From Chamaelirium japonicum (Eukaryota; Streptophyta; Magnoliopsida; Liliales; Melanthiaceae), in assembly GCA_947650365.1 (NCBI GenBank), contig CANTAL010000002.1:3045501-3109500 (forward strand): a stretch of DNA of 64,000 nucleotides, read 5' to 3'. Made by a program: the position numbers and the translations under genes. Below, in pieces: positions 26,994 to 40,419 of the stretch (position 1 is the first letter of the stretch; each line of letters opens with the position of its first letter). Below the pieces are notes generated by a model. The model worked only from the letters and a program-made list of their open reading frames with translations. It was not told the origin of the DNA and searched no databases.

Positions 26994-28024
26994 TCGTACG
27001 AATGAAATAGAATGGATCGTACGAATGAATTAGAATAGATTGTGCGAATGGATTAGAATGGATCGTATGAATGAATTAGAATGGATCGTGCGAATGAATT
27101 AGAATGGATCGTGCGAATGAATTAGAATGGATCGTACGAATGAATTAGAATGGATCGTATGAATGAATTAGATTGGATCGTATTAATGAATTAGAATGGA
27201 TCGTATTAATGAATTAGAATGGATACATTCGTGCGAATGAATTAGGATGGATCGTATAAATGAATTAGAATAGATTGTGCGAATGAATTAGAATGGATCG
27301 TGCGATAAGAATGGATCGTACGAATGAAATAGAATAGATCGTACGGATAAATGAATTTGGATCGTGCTAATGAATTAGAATGGATCGTACGAATGAATTA
27401 GAATGGATCGTACTAATGAATTAGAATAGATTGTGCGAATGAATTAGAATGGATCATACGAATGAATTAGAATGGATATATTCGTGCGAATGAATTAGAA
27501 TAGATCGTATGAATGAATTAGATTGGATCGTATTAATGAATTAGAATGGATCGTGCGAATGAATTAGAATGGATCGTACGAATGAATTAGAATGGATAGA
27601 TTCGTGCGAATGAATTTGAATGGATCGTATGAGTGTGAATGAATTAGAATGGATCGTGCGAATGAATTAGAATGGATCGTATGAATGAATTAGAATGGAT
27701 CGTGCGAATGAATTAGAATGGATCGTACGAATGAATTAGAATAGATTGTGCGAATGAATTAGAATGGATCGTACGAATGAATTAGAATGGATCGTACGAA
27801 TGAATTAGAATAGATCGTACGAATGAATTAGAATGGATCGTGCGAATGAATTAGAATGGATCGTACGAATGAATTAGAATAGATTGTGCGAATGAATTAG
27901 AATGGATCGTACGAATGAATTAGAATGGATCGTACGAATGAATTAGAATGGATCGTACGAATGAATTAGAATGGATCGTGCGAATGAATTAGAATGGATC
28001 GTACGAATGAAATAGAATGGATTC
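26994..28024 (-). repeat. Satellite block R17
   Basis: Holds an intact reverse module C (27,345-27,360) followed by a GATAGATTCGTGCGAATG unit. Ends GATTCGCACGAATG. Confidence 0.92.
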
Positions 28025-28588
28025 GCACGAATGTATCCATTCTAATTCATTCGTACGATCCATTCTAATTCATTCGTACAATCCATTCTAATTCATTCGC
28101 ACGATCCATTCGCATTCACTCAAACGATCCATTCTAATTCATTCATATGATCCATTCTAATTCATTCGCACGAATGTATCCATTCTAATTCATTCGTACG
28201 ATCCATTCTAATTCATTTGTACGAATGTATCCACTCTAATTCATTCATACGATCCATTCTAATTCATTCGTACGATCCATTCTAATTCATTTGCACGAAG
28301 GTATCCATTCTATTTCATTCGTACGATCCATTCTAATTCATTCGTATGATCCATTCTAATTCATTCGCATGAATGTATCCATTCTAATTCATTCGTACGA
28401 TCCATTCTATCTCATTCGTACAATCCATTCTATTTCATTCATACGATCCATTCTATCTCATTCGTACGATCCATTCTAATTCGTTTGTACGACCCATTCT
28501 AATTCATTCGCACGATCCATTCTAATTCATTCGCACAATCTATTCTAATTCATTCGCACGAATGTATCTATTCTAATTCATTCGTACA
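28025..28588 (+). repeat. Satellite block F18
   Basis: CGCATTCACTCAAACG variant near 28,111; ends on TACATGTA (28,585-28,592), the same junction as at 20.9, 45.1 and 63.6 kb. Confidence 0.92.
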
Positions 28589-30266
28589 TGTATGAATGAA
28601 TTAGAATGGATCGTACGAATGAATTAGAGTTGATACATTCGTGCGAATGAATTAGAATGGATCGTACGAATGAATTAGATTGGATCGTATGAATGAATTA
28701 TAATGGATCATGCGAATGAATTAGAATAGATCATACGAATGAATTAGAATGGATCGTAAGAATGAATTAGAATGGATACATACGAATGAATTAGAAAGGA
28801 TACATTCGTGCGAATGAATTAGAATGGATCGTATGAGTGTGAATGAATTAGAATGGATCGTGCGAATGAATTAGAATGGATCGTACGAATGAATTAGAAT
28901 GGATACATTCGTACGAATGAAATAGAATGGATCATACGAATGAATTAGAATGGATCGTATGAATGAATTAGAGTGGATACATTCGTACGAATGAATTAGA
29001 ATGGATACATTCGTGCGAATGAATTAGAATAGATCATATGAAGGAATTACAATGGATCGTTTGAGTGAATGCGAATGGATCGTGCGAATGAATTAGAATA
29101 GATTGTACGAATGAATTAGAATGGATCGTACGAATGAATTAGAATGGATCGTACGAATGAATTAGAATGAATCGTACGAATGAATTAGAATGAATCATAC
29201 CGTACTAATGAATTAGAATGGATCATACGAAGGAATTAGAATGGATCGTACGAATGAATTAGAATGGATCGTACGAATGAATTAGAATGGATCATACGAA
29301 GAAATTAGAATGGATCGTACGAATGAATTAGAATGGATCGTATGAATGAATTAGAATGGATCGTGCGAATGAATTAAAATGGATCGTATGAATGAAATAG
29401 AATGGATCGTATGAATTAGAATGGATCGTACGATTGAAATAGAATGGATCGTATGAATGAATTAGAATAGATTGTGCGAATGGATTAGAATGGATCATAC
29501 GATTGAGTAAGAATGGATTGTACGAATGAAATAGAATAGATCGTACGAATGAATTAGAATGGATCATGCAAATGAATTAGAATTGATCGTACGAATGAAT
29601 TAGAATAGATTGTGCGAATGAATTAGAATGGATCGTACGAATGAATTGGAATGGATACATTCGTGCGAATGAATTAGAATGGATCGTATGAATGAATTAG
29701 AGTGGATACATTCGTACAAATGAATTAGAATGGATCGTACGAATGAATTAGAATGGATACATTCGTGCGAAAGAATTAGAATAGATCGTATGAATGAATT
29801 AGAATGGATCGTATGAATGAAATAGAATGGATCGTACGAATGAATTAGAATGGATCGTGCGAATGAATTAGAATGGATCATACGAATGAATATCGTACGA
29901 ATGAATTAGAATAGATCGTACGAATGAATTAGAATGGATCGTACGAAGGAATTAGAATGGATAGTACGAATGAATTAGAATGGATACCTTCGTGCAAATG
30001 AATTAGAATGGATCGTACGAATGAGTAAGAATGGATCGTACGAATGAAATAGAATGGATCGTATGAATGAATTATAATGGATCGTGCGAATGAATTAGAA
30101 TAGATTCTGCGAATGAATTAGAATGGATTGTACGAATGAATTAGAATGGATCGTACGAATGAAATAGAATGGATCGTACGAATGAATTAGAATGGATCGT
30201 ATGAATGAATTAGAATGGATCGTGCGAATGAATTAGAATGGAACGTACGAATGAAATAGAATGGAT
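28589..30266 (-). repeat. Satellite block R18
   Basis: Module B anchor at 29,192-29,206 and module A at 29,328-29,567. A small rearranged spot GAATGAATATCGTACG lies at about 29,884-29,898 and is repeated at about 61,588-61,602. Ends in a variant junction GATTCGCACCAATG. Confidence 0.92.
29328..29567 (-). repeat. Module A copy (reverse)
   Basis: 240 bp, one unit reads CGATTG instead of CGAATG. Confidence 0.9.
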
Positions 30267-31809
30267 TCGCACCAATGTATCCATTCTAATTCATTCGTAC
30301 GATCCAGTCTAATTCATTCGTACAATCCATTCTAATTCATTCGAACGATCCATTCGCATTCACTCAAACGATCCATTCTAATTCATTCATATGATCCATT
30401 CTAATTCATTCGCACGAATGTATCCATTCTAATTCATCCGTACGATCCATTCTAATTCATTTGTACGAATATATCCACTCTAACTCATTCATACGATTCA
30501 TTCTAATTCATTCGCACGAATGTATCCATTCCAATTCATTCGTACGATCCATTCTAATTCATTCGCACAATCTATTCTAATTCATTCGTACGATCAATTC
30601 TAATTCATTAGCATGATCCATTCTAATTCATTCGTACGATCTATTCTATTTTATTCGTACAATCCATTCTTACTCAATCGTATGATCCATTCTAATCCAT
30701 TCGCACAATCTATTCTAATTCATTCGTACCATCCATTCTATTTCATTCGTACGATCCATTCTAATTCGTACGATCCATTCTATTTCATTCATACGATCCA
30801 TTTTAATTCATTCGCACGATCCATTCTAATTCATTCATACGATCCATTCTAATTCATTCGTACGATCCATTCTAATTTCTTCGTATGATCTATTCTAATT
30901 CCTTCGTACGATCCATTCTAATTCCTTCGTACGATCCATTCTAATTCATTCGCACGAATCTATCCTTTCTAATTCATTCGTACGATCCATTCTAATTCAT
31001 TCGCACGATCCATTCTAATTCATTAATACGATCCAATCTAATTCATTCATACGATCTATTCTAATTCATTCGCACGAATATATCCTTTCTAATTCATTCG
31101 TACGATCCATTCTAATTAATTTGCACAATCTATTCTAATTCATTAGTACGATCCATTCTAATTCATTCGTACGATCCATTCGCACGATCCATTCTCCATT
31201 CTAATTCCTTCGTACGATCCATTCTAATTCCTTTGTATCCATTCTAATTCACTCATACGATCCATTCTAATTCATTCATACGATCCATTCTAATTCATTC
31301 GCATGAATGTATCCATTCTAATTCATTCGTACGATCCATTCTAATTCATTCGCACAATCTATTCTAATTCATTCATACGATCCATCCTAATTCATTCCCA
31401 CGAATGTATGCATTCTAATTCATTCGTACAATCCATTCTATTTCATTCGTACGATCCATTCTTACTCATTCATACGATCCATTCGTATCCATTCTAGTTC
31501 ATTCGTACGATCTATTCTAATTCATTCGTACGATCCATTCTAATTCATTAATACGATCCAATCTAATTCATTCGTACGATCCATTCTAATTCATTCATAC
31601 GATCCATTCTAATTCATTCGTACGATCCATTCTAATTCATTCGCACGATCCATTCTAATTCATTCATACGATCCATTCTAATTCATTCGCACGATCCATT
31701 CTAATTCATTCGCACGATCCATTCTAATTCATTCATACGATCCATTCTAATCCATTCGCACAATCTATTCTAATTCATTCGTACAATCCATTCTATTTCA
31801 TTCGTACGA
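30267..31809 (+). repeat. Satellite block F19
   Basis: Module A at 30,613-30,852. Near 31,180-31,230 two CGATCCATTCTCCATTC joins show deletions inside units. Ends on CGATCG (31,807-31,812). Confidence 0.92.
30613..30852 (+). repeat. Module A copy
   Basis: 240 bp with private changes (TTTTATTCG, GTACCATCC, AATTCGTACG in the 19-bp unit). Confidence 0.9.
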
Positions 31810-33461
31810 TCGTAAGAATGAATTAGAATGGATTGTATGAACGAATTAGATTAGATCGTATAAATGAATTAGAATAGATCGTACGAATGAATTAGAATGG
31901 ATACGAATGGATCGTACGAATGAGTAAGAATGGATCGTACGAATGAAATAGAATGGATTGTACGAATGAATTAGAATGGATACATTCGTGCGAATAAATT
32001 AGGATAGATCGTATGAATGAATTAGAATAGATTATGCGAATGAATTAGAATGGATCGTACGAATGAATTAGAATGGATACATTCATGCGAATGAATTAAA
32101 ATGGATCGTACGAATGAGTAAGAATGGATCGTACGAATGAATTAGAATCGATCGTACGAATGAATTAGAATTAGAATGAATTGGAATGGATCGTACGAAT
32201 GAATTAGAGTGGATCGTACGAATGAATTAGAATGGATTCATTCGTGCCAATGAATTAGAATGGATCTTACGAATGAGTAAGAATGGATCGTACGAATGAA
32301 ATAGAATGGATTGTACGAATGAATTGGAATGGATTCATTCATGCGAATGAATTAGAATGGATCGTACAAATGAATTAGAATGGATCGTACGAATGAATTA
32401 GAATGGATCGTGTGAAAGAATTAGAATGGATTGTATGAATGAATTAGAATGGATCGTATGAATGAATTAGAATGGATCGGACGAATGAATTAGAATGGAT
32501 CATACGAATGAATTAGAATGGATCGTACGAATGAATTAGAATGGATACATTCGTGCGAATGAATTAGAATGGATCATACGAATGAGTAAGAATGGATCGT
32601 ACGAATGAAATAGAATGGATCGTATGAATGAATTAGAATGGATCGTGCGAATGAATTAAAATGGATCGTATGAATGAAATAGAATGGATCGTATGAATTA
32701 GAATGGATCGTACGAATGAAATAGAATGGATCGTACGAATGAATTAGAATAGATTGTGCGAATGGATTAGAATGGATCATACGATTGAGTAAGAATGGAT
32801 TGTACGAATGAAATAGAATAGATCGTACGAATGAATTAGAATGGATCATGCTAATGAATTAGAATTGATCGTACGAATGAATTAGAATAGATTGTGCGAA
32901 TGAATTAGAATGGATCGTACGAATGAATTGGAATGGATACATTCGTGCGAATGAATTAGAATGGATCGTATGAACGAATTAGAGTGGATACATTCGTACA
33001 AATGAATTAGAATGGATCGTACGAAGTAATTAGAATGGATACATTCGTGCGAATGAATTAGAATGGATCGTATGAATGAATTAGAATCGATCGTACGAAT
33101 GAATTAGAATGGATCATGCGAATGAATTAGAATGGATCGTGCGAATGAATTAGAATGGATCGTATGAATGAAATAGAATGGATTGTACGAATGAGATAGA
33201 ATGGATCGTACGAATGAATTAGAATGGATACATTCATGCGAATGAATTAGAATGGATCATACGAATGAATAAGAATGGATTCATTCGTGCGAATGAATTA
33301 GAATGGATCGTACGAATGAGTAAGAATGGATCGTACGAATGAATTAGAATGGATTGAATTAGAATGAATCGTACGAATGAATTAGAATGGATCGTACGAA
33401 TGAATTAGAATTGATCGTGCGAATGAATTAGAATGGGTCATACGAATGAATTAGAATGGAT
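31810..33461 (-). repeat. Satellite block R19
   Basis: Module A with a longer open frame (32,574-32,849). A short direct repeat AATTAGAATTAGAATG at about 32,164 marks a local slippage. Ends GGATATACGATCCAGATCC. Confidence 0.9.
32574..32849 (-). repeat. Module A copy (reverse)
   Basis: Frame extended to 91 codons because the usual TTCTAA is replaced by a GAGTAAG-type unit next to it. Confidence 0.9.
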
Positions 33462-34512
33462 ATACGATCCAGATCCATTCTAATTCATTTGCACAATCTT
33501 TTCTAATTCATTCGTAGGATCCATTCTAATTCATTACTACGATCCATTCTAATTCATTCATACGATCCATTCTAATTCATTCGTACGGTCCATTCTAATT
33601 CATTCGCACGATCCATTCTAATTCATTCATACGATCCATTCTAATTCATTCGTATGTATCCATTCTAATTCATTCATACGATCCATTCAAATTCTACGAT
33701 CCATTCTTACTCATTCGTATTATCCATTTTAATTCATTCACACGAATGTATCAACTCTAATTCATTCGTATGATCCATTCTAATTCATTCGCACGAATGT
33801 ATCCATTCTAATTCATTCGTACGATCCATTCTAATTCATTCGTACGATCCATTCTAATTCATTCGTACGATCCATTCTAATTCATTCGTACAATCTATTC
33901 TAATTCATTCGTACGATCCATTCTAATTTATTCGTACAATCCATTCTAATTCATTCATACGATCCATTCTAATTCATTCGCACGAATGTATCCATTCTAA
34001 TTCATTCGTACGATCCATTCTAATTCATTCGTACAATCCATTCTAATTCATTCGCACGATCCATTCGTATTCACTCAAACGATCCATTCTAATTCATTTA
34101 TATGATCCATTCTAATTCATTCGCACGAATATATCCATTCTAATTCATTCGTAAGATCCATTCTAATTCATTTGTACGAATGTATCCACTCTAATTTATT
34201 CATACGATCCATTCTAATTCATTCGCACGAATGTATCCATTCCAATTCATTCGTACGATCCATTCTAATTCATTCGCACAATCTATTCTAATTCATTCGT
34301 ACGATCAATTCTAATTCATTAGCATAATCCATTCTAATTCATTCGTACTATCCATTCTAATTCCTTCGTACGATCCATTCTAATTCCTTCGTACGATCCA
34401 TTCTAATTCATTCGTACGATCCATTCTAATTCCTTCGTATGATCCATTCTAATTCATTCGTACGGTATGATTCATTCTAATTCATTCGTACGATTCATTC
34501 TAATTTCTTCGT
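33462..34512 (+). repeat. Satellite block F20
   Basis: Begins at an irregular join (ATACGATCCAGATCC). Carries the ACTCAAACG variant near 34,073-34,081 and ends in a truncated module B (anchor 34,459-34,473) that stops right after the anchor. Confidence 0.9.
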
Positions 34513-34931
34513 ATGAATGAATTAGAATGGATCGTTGGAGTGAATTAGAATGGATCGTACGAATGAATTAGAATGGATCGTACGAAGGAATTAGAATGGA
34601 TCGTACGAAGGAATTAGAATGGATAGTACGAATGAATTAGAATGGATACCTTCGTGCAAATGAATTAGAATGGATCGTACGAATGAGTAAGAATGGATCG
34701 TACGAATGAAATAGAATGGATCGTATGAATGAATTAGAATAGATCGTGCGAATGAATTAGAATGGATCGTACGAACGAATTAGAATAGATCGTGCGAACG
34801 AATTAGAATGGATCGTACGAATGAATTAGAATGGAACGTACGAATGAATTAGAATGGATCGTATGAATGAATTAGAATGGATCGTGCGAATGAATTAGAA
34901 TGGATCGTACGAATGAAATATAATGGATTCG
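34513..34931 (-). repeat. Satellite block R20
   Basis: Starts mid-module with GTTGGAGTGAATTAG, then CCTTCG-derived units, and ends at the GATTCGCACCAATG junction also seen at 30.27 kb, so R18 and R20 ends share descent. Confidence 0.9.
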
Positions 34932-35190
34932 CACCAATGTATCCATTCTAATTCATTCGTACGATCCATTCTAATTCATTCGTACAATCCATTTTAATTC
35001 ATTCGCACGATCCATTCGCATTCATTCATAAGATCCATTCTAATTCATTCGTACGATCTATTCTAATTCATTCGTACGATCCATTCTAATTCATTTTCAC
35101 GAAGGTATCCATTATAATTCATTCGTACTATCCATTCTAATTCATTCGCACGATCCATTCTAATTCATTCTAATTTATTCATATGTGAGT
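34932..35190 (+). repeat. Satellite block F21 (short)
   Basis: About eleven units. Ends at the A6 marker in reverse orientation (35,186-35,205), the only copy in that orientation. Confidence 0.88.
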
Positions 35191-35205
35191 GGATCGTGTT
35201 TTTTC
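35186..35205 (-). repeat. A6 junction marker, reverse
   Basis: Complement of the marker (TGAGTGGATCGTGTTTTTTC). Still joins F to R, as it must when a complete F-marker-R segment is turned round. Confidence 0.9.
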
Positions 35206-35594
35206 GTGCTAATGAATTAGAATAGATTGTACGAATGAATTAGAATGGATACATTCGTGCGAAAGAATTAGAATGGATCGTATGAATGAATTAGATTGGA
35301 TCGTATAAATGAATTAGAATGGATCGTACGAATGAATTAGAATGGATCGTGCTAATGAATTAGAATGGATCGTGCGAATGAATTAGAATGGATCGTACGA
35401 ATGAATTAGAATGGATCGTTCGAATGAATTAGAATAGATTGTGTGAATGAATTAGAATGGATCGTACGAATGAATTAGAATGGATCGTGCGAATAAATTA
35501 GAATGGATCGTATGAATGAATTAGAATGGATCGTGCGAATGAATTAGAATATGGATCGTACGAAGGAATTAGAATGGATCGTACGAATGAATTC
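35191..35594 (-). repeat. Satellite block R21
   Basis: Starts inside the reversed A6 marker. Ends at GAATTCGAATGTATCCTTTC. Confidence 0.9.
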
Positions 35595-36863
35595 GAATGT
35601 ATCCTTTCTAATTCATTCGTACGATCCATTCTAATTCCTTCGTACGATCCATTCTAATTCATTCGTACGATCCATTCTAATTCATTTGCACGATCCATTC
35701 TAATTCATTCGTACGATCCAATCTAATTCATTCGTACGATCCATTCTAATTCATTCGCACAATCTATTCTAATTCATTCGTACGATCCATTCTAATTCAT
35801 TCGCACGATCCATTCTAATTCATTCATACGATCCATTCTATTTCATTCGTACGATCCATTCTTACTCATTCGTACGATCCATTCTAATTCATTTGCACGA
35901 AGGTATCCATTCTAATTCATTTGTACTATCCATTCTAATTCCTTCGTACGATCCATTCTAATTAATTCGTACGATCCATTCTAATTCATTCGTACGATCC
36001 ATTCTAATTACTTCGTATGATCTATTCTAATTCATTCATACGGTATGATTCATTCTAATTCATTCGTACGATTCATTCTAATTCAATCCATTCTAATTTA
36101 TTCGTACGATCCATTCTAATTCATTCGTACGATCTATTCTAATTCATTCGTACGATTCATTCTAATTCAATCCATTCTAATTCATTCGTACGATTCATTC
36201 TTACTCATTCGTATGATCCATTCTAATTCATTCGCACGAATGAATCCATTCAAATTCATTCGTATGATCCATTCTAATTCATTCGCATGAATGTATCCAT
36301 TCTAATTCATTCGTACGATCCATTCTATCTTATTCGTAAAATCCATTCTATTTCATTCGTACGATCCATTCTAATTCATTCGCATGATACATTCTAATTC
36401 ATTCGCTTGATCCATTCTAATTCATTCATACGATCGATTCTAATTCATTCATACGATCCATTCTAATTCATTCGTACGAATGTATCCATTCTAATTCATT
36501 CGTACGATCCATTCTAATTCATTCGCACAATCTATTCTAATTCATTCATACGATCCATTCTAATTTATTCGCACGATCCATTCTAATTCCTTCGTATGAT
36601 CCATTCTAATTCATTCGTACGGTATGATTCATTCTAATTCATTCGTACGATTCATTCTAATTCAATCCATTCTAATTCATTCGTACGATCCATTCTAATT
36701 CATTCGTACGATCCATTCTAATTCATTCGTACGATTCATTCTAATTCAATCCATTCTAATTCATTCGTACGATCCATTCTTACTCATTCGTACGATCCAT
36801 TCTAATTCATTCGTACGAATGAATCCATTCTAATTCATTCGTATGATCCATTCTAATTCATTC

Positions 36864-37180
36864 GCATGAATGTATCCATTCTAATTCATTCGTACGATCC
36901 ATTCTATCTCATTCGTACAATCCATTCTATTTCATTCGTACGATCCATTCTAATTCATTCGCACGATCCATTCTAATTCATTCGCATGATCCATTCTAAT
37001 TCATTCGCATGAATGTATCCATTCTAATTCATTCGTACGATCCATTCTATCTCATTCGTACAATCCATTCTATTTCATTCGTACGATCCATTCAAATTCA
37101 TTCGTATGATCCATTCTAATTCATTCGCATGAATGTATCCATTCTAATTCATTCGTACGATCCATTCTATCTCATTCGTA
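36864..37180 (+). repeat. Local tandem of GCATGAATGTATCC modules
   Basis: GCATGAATGTATCC at 36,864, 37,007 and 37,127 (spacings 143 and 120, that is five or four 23-bp units plus one 28-bp unit), each followed by a CTATCTC unit. Confidence 0.82.
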
Positions 37181-37938
37181 CGATCTATTCTAATTCATTC
37201 GCACGAATATATCGTTTCTAATTCATTCGTACGATCCATTCTAATTCATTCGCACAATCTATTCTAATTCATTAGTACGATCCATTCTAATTCATTCGTA
37301 CGATCCATTCTAATTCATTAGCACGATCCAAATTCATTTATCCGTACGATCTATTCTATTTCATTCGTACGATCCATTCTTATCGTACGATCCATTCTAA
37401 TTCATTCGTACGATCCATTATAATTCATTTGTACGATCCATTCTAATTCATTCGTACGATTCATTCTAATTCAATCCATTCTAATTCATTCGTACGATCC
37501 ATTCTTACTCATTCGTACGATCCATTCTAATTCATTCGCACGAATGAATGCATTCTAATTCATTCGTATGATCCATTCTAATTCATTCGCATGAATGTAT
37601 CCATTCTAATTCATTCGTACGATCCATTCAATCTCATTCGTACAATCCATTCTATTTCATTCGTACGAATGTATCCATTCTAATTCATTCGTACGATCCA
37701 TTCTAATTCCTTCGTACGATCTATTCTAATTCCTTAGTACGATCCATTCTAATTCATTCCCATGAATGTATCCATTCTAATTCATTCGCACGATCCATTC
37801 TAATTCATTCACACTCATACGATCCATTCTAATTCATTCGCACGAATGTATCCTTTCTAATTCATTCGTATAATCCATTCTAATTCATTCGCACAATCTA
37901 TTCTAATTCATTCGAACGATCCATTCTAATTCATTAGC

Positions 37939-38208
37939 ATGATCTATTCTAATTCATTCGTACGATCTATTCCATTTCATTCGTACAATCCATTCTTACT
38001 CAATCGTTTGATCCATTCTAATCCATTCGCACAATCTATTCTAATTCATTCATACGATCCATTCTATTTCATTCGTACGATCGATTCTAATTCATACGAT
38101 CCATTCTATTTCATTCGCACGATCCATTCTAATTCATTCATACGATCCATTCTAATTCATTCGCACGATCCATTCTCCATTCTAATTCATTCATACGATC
38201 TATTCTAA
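37939..38208 (+). repeat. Module A copy, diverged
   Basis: Right half lacks the CATTTTAATTC unit and runs into a CATTCTCCATTC join, giving an 89-codon frame with a different end. Confidence 0.85.
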
Positions 38209-38671
38209 TTCTTTCGCACGAATGTATCCATTCTAATTCATTCGTACGATCCATTCTAATTCATTCGCAAGATCCATTCTAATTCATTAATACGATCCAT
38301 TCTAATTCTTCGCACGATCCATTCTAATTCATTCATACGATCCATTCTAATTTATTCGCACGATCCATTCTAATTCATTCATATGATCCATTCTAATTCA
38401 TTCGCACGATCCATTCTTACTCATTCGTACGATCCATTCTAATTCATTCGCACAATCCGTTCTAATTCTTTTGCACGAATGTATCCATTCTAATTCATTT
38501 GTACGATCCATTCTAATTCATTCGTATGATCTATTCTAATTCATTCGCATGATCCATTATAATTTATTCATACGATCCAATCTAATTCATTCGTATGATC
38601 CATTCTAATTCATTCGCACGAATGTATCAACTCTAATTCATTCGTACGATCCATTCTAATTCATTCATACA

Positions 38672-40228
38672 TATACGAATGAATTAGAATGCATACATTC
38701 GTGCGAATGAATTAGAATGGATCGTATGAATGAATTAGATTGGATCGTATGCATGAATTAGAATGGATCGTGCGAATGAATTAGAATGGATCGTACGAAT
38801 GAATTAGAATGGATCGAACGAATGAATTAGAATGGATACATTCGTGCAAAAGAATTAGAATGGATTGTATGAATGAATTAGAATGGATCGTGCGAATGAA
38901 TTAGAATGGATCGTACGAATGAATTAGAATAGATACATTCGTGCGAAAGAATTAGAATAGATCGTATGAATGAATTAGAATGGATCGTATGAATGAAATA
39001 GAATGGATCGTCCGAAGGAATTAGAATGGAGAATGGATCGTGCGAATGAATTAGAATGGATCGTATGAATGAATTGGAATGGATCGTGCGAATGAATTAA
39101 AATGGATCGTATGAATGGAATAGAATGGATCGTACGAATGAAATAGAATGGATCGTACGAATGAATTAAAATAGATTGTGCGAATGGATTAGAATGGATC
39201 ATACGATTGAGTAAGAATGGATTGTACGAATGAAATAGAATAGATCGTACGAATGAATTATAATGGATCATGCTAATGAATTAGAATGGATCGTTCGAAT
39301 GAATTAGAATAGATTGTACGAATGAATTAGAATGGATCGTAAGAATGAATTTGAAAGGATACATTCGTGCGAATGAATTAGAATGGATCGTATGAGTGTG
39401 AATGAATTAGAATGGATCGTGCGAATGAATTAGAATGGATCGTGCGAATGAATTAGAATGGATCGTACGAATGAAATCAAATGGATTGTATGAATGAGAT
39501 AGAATGGATCGTACGAATGAATTAGAATGGATACATTCATGCGAATGAATTAGAATAGATCATACGAATGAATTAGAATGGATTCATTCGTGCGAATGAA
39601 TTAGAATGGATCGTACGAATGAGTAAGAATGGATCGTACGAATGAATTAGAATGGATTGAATTAGAATGAATCGTACGAATGAATTAGAATGGATCGTAC
39701 GAATGAATTAGAATGGATCGTACGAATGAATTAGAATGGATTGAATTAGAATGAATCGTACGAATGAATTAGAATGAATCATACCGTACGAATGAATTAG
39801 AATGGATCATACGAAGGAATTAGAATGGATCGTACGAAGGAATTAGAATGGATCGTACGAATGAATTAGAATGGATCGTACGAAGGAATTAGAATGGATC
39901 GTACGAAGGAATTAGAATGGATAGTACGAATGAATTAGAATGGATACCTTCGTGCAAATGAATTAGAATGGATCGTACGAATGAGTAAGAATGGATCGTA
40001 CGAATGAATTAGAATGGATCGTATGAATGAATTAGAATGGATCGTGCGAATGAATTAGAATGGATCGTACGAATGAATTAGAATAGATTGTGCGAATGAA
40101 TTAGAATGGATCGTACGAATGAATTAGAATGGATCGTACGAATGAATTAGAATGGATCGTACGAATGAATTAGAATGGATCGTGCGAATGAATTAGAATG
40201 GATCGTACGAATGAAATAGAATGGATTC
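38672..40228 (-). repeat. Satellite block R22
   Basis: Module A with an insertion of GGAATTAGAATGGAGAATGG type (38,975-39,271), then module B with anchor at 39,776-39,790. Ends GATTCGCACGAATG. Confidence 0.92.
38975..39271 (-). repeat. Module A copy (reverse), diverged
   Basis: Left part replaced by GAAGGAATTAGAATGGAGAATGG, so the module is fused to another one; 98-codon frame. Confidence 0.85.
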
Positions 40229-40419
40229 GCACGAATGTATCCATTCTAATTCATTCGTACGATCCATTCTGATTCATTCGTACAATCCATTCTAATTCAT
40301 TCGTACGATCCATTCGCATTCACTCAAACTATCCATTCTAATTCATTCATATGATCCATTCTAATTCATTCGCACGAATGTATCCATTCTAATTCATTCG
40401 TACGATCTATTCTAATTCA

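Larger units (their letters stand above)
35595..38671 (+). repeat. Satellite block F22 (3.1 kb)
   Basis: Two module B copies (anchors 36,037-36,051 and 36,616-36,630), then a local tandem of GCATGAATGTATCC units at spacings 143 and 120 bp (36,864, 37,007, 37,127), module C at 37,328-37,343 and a diverged module A at 37,939-38,208. Confidence 0.93.
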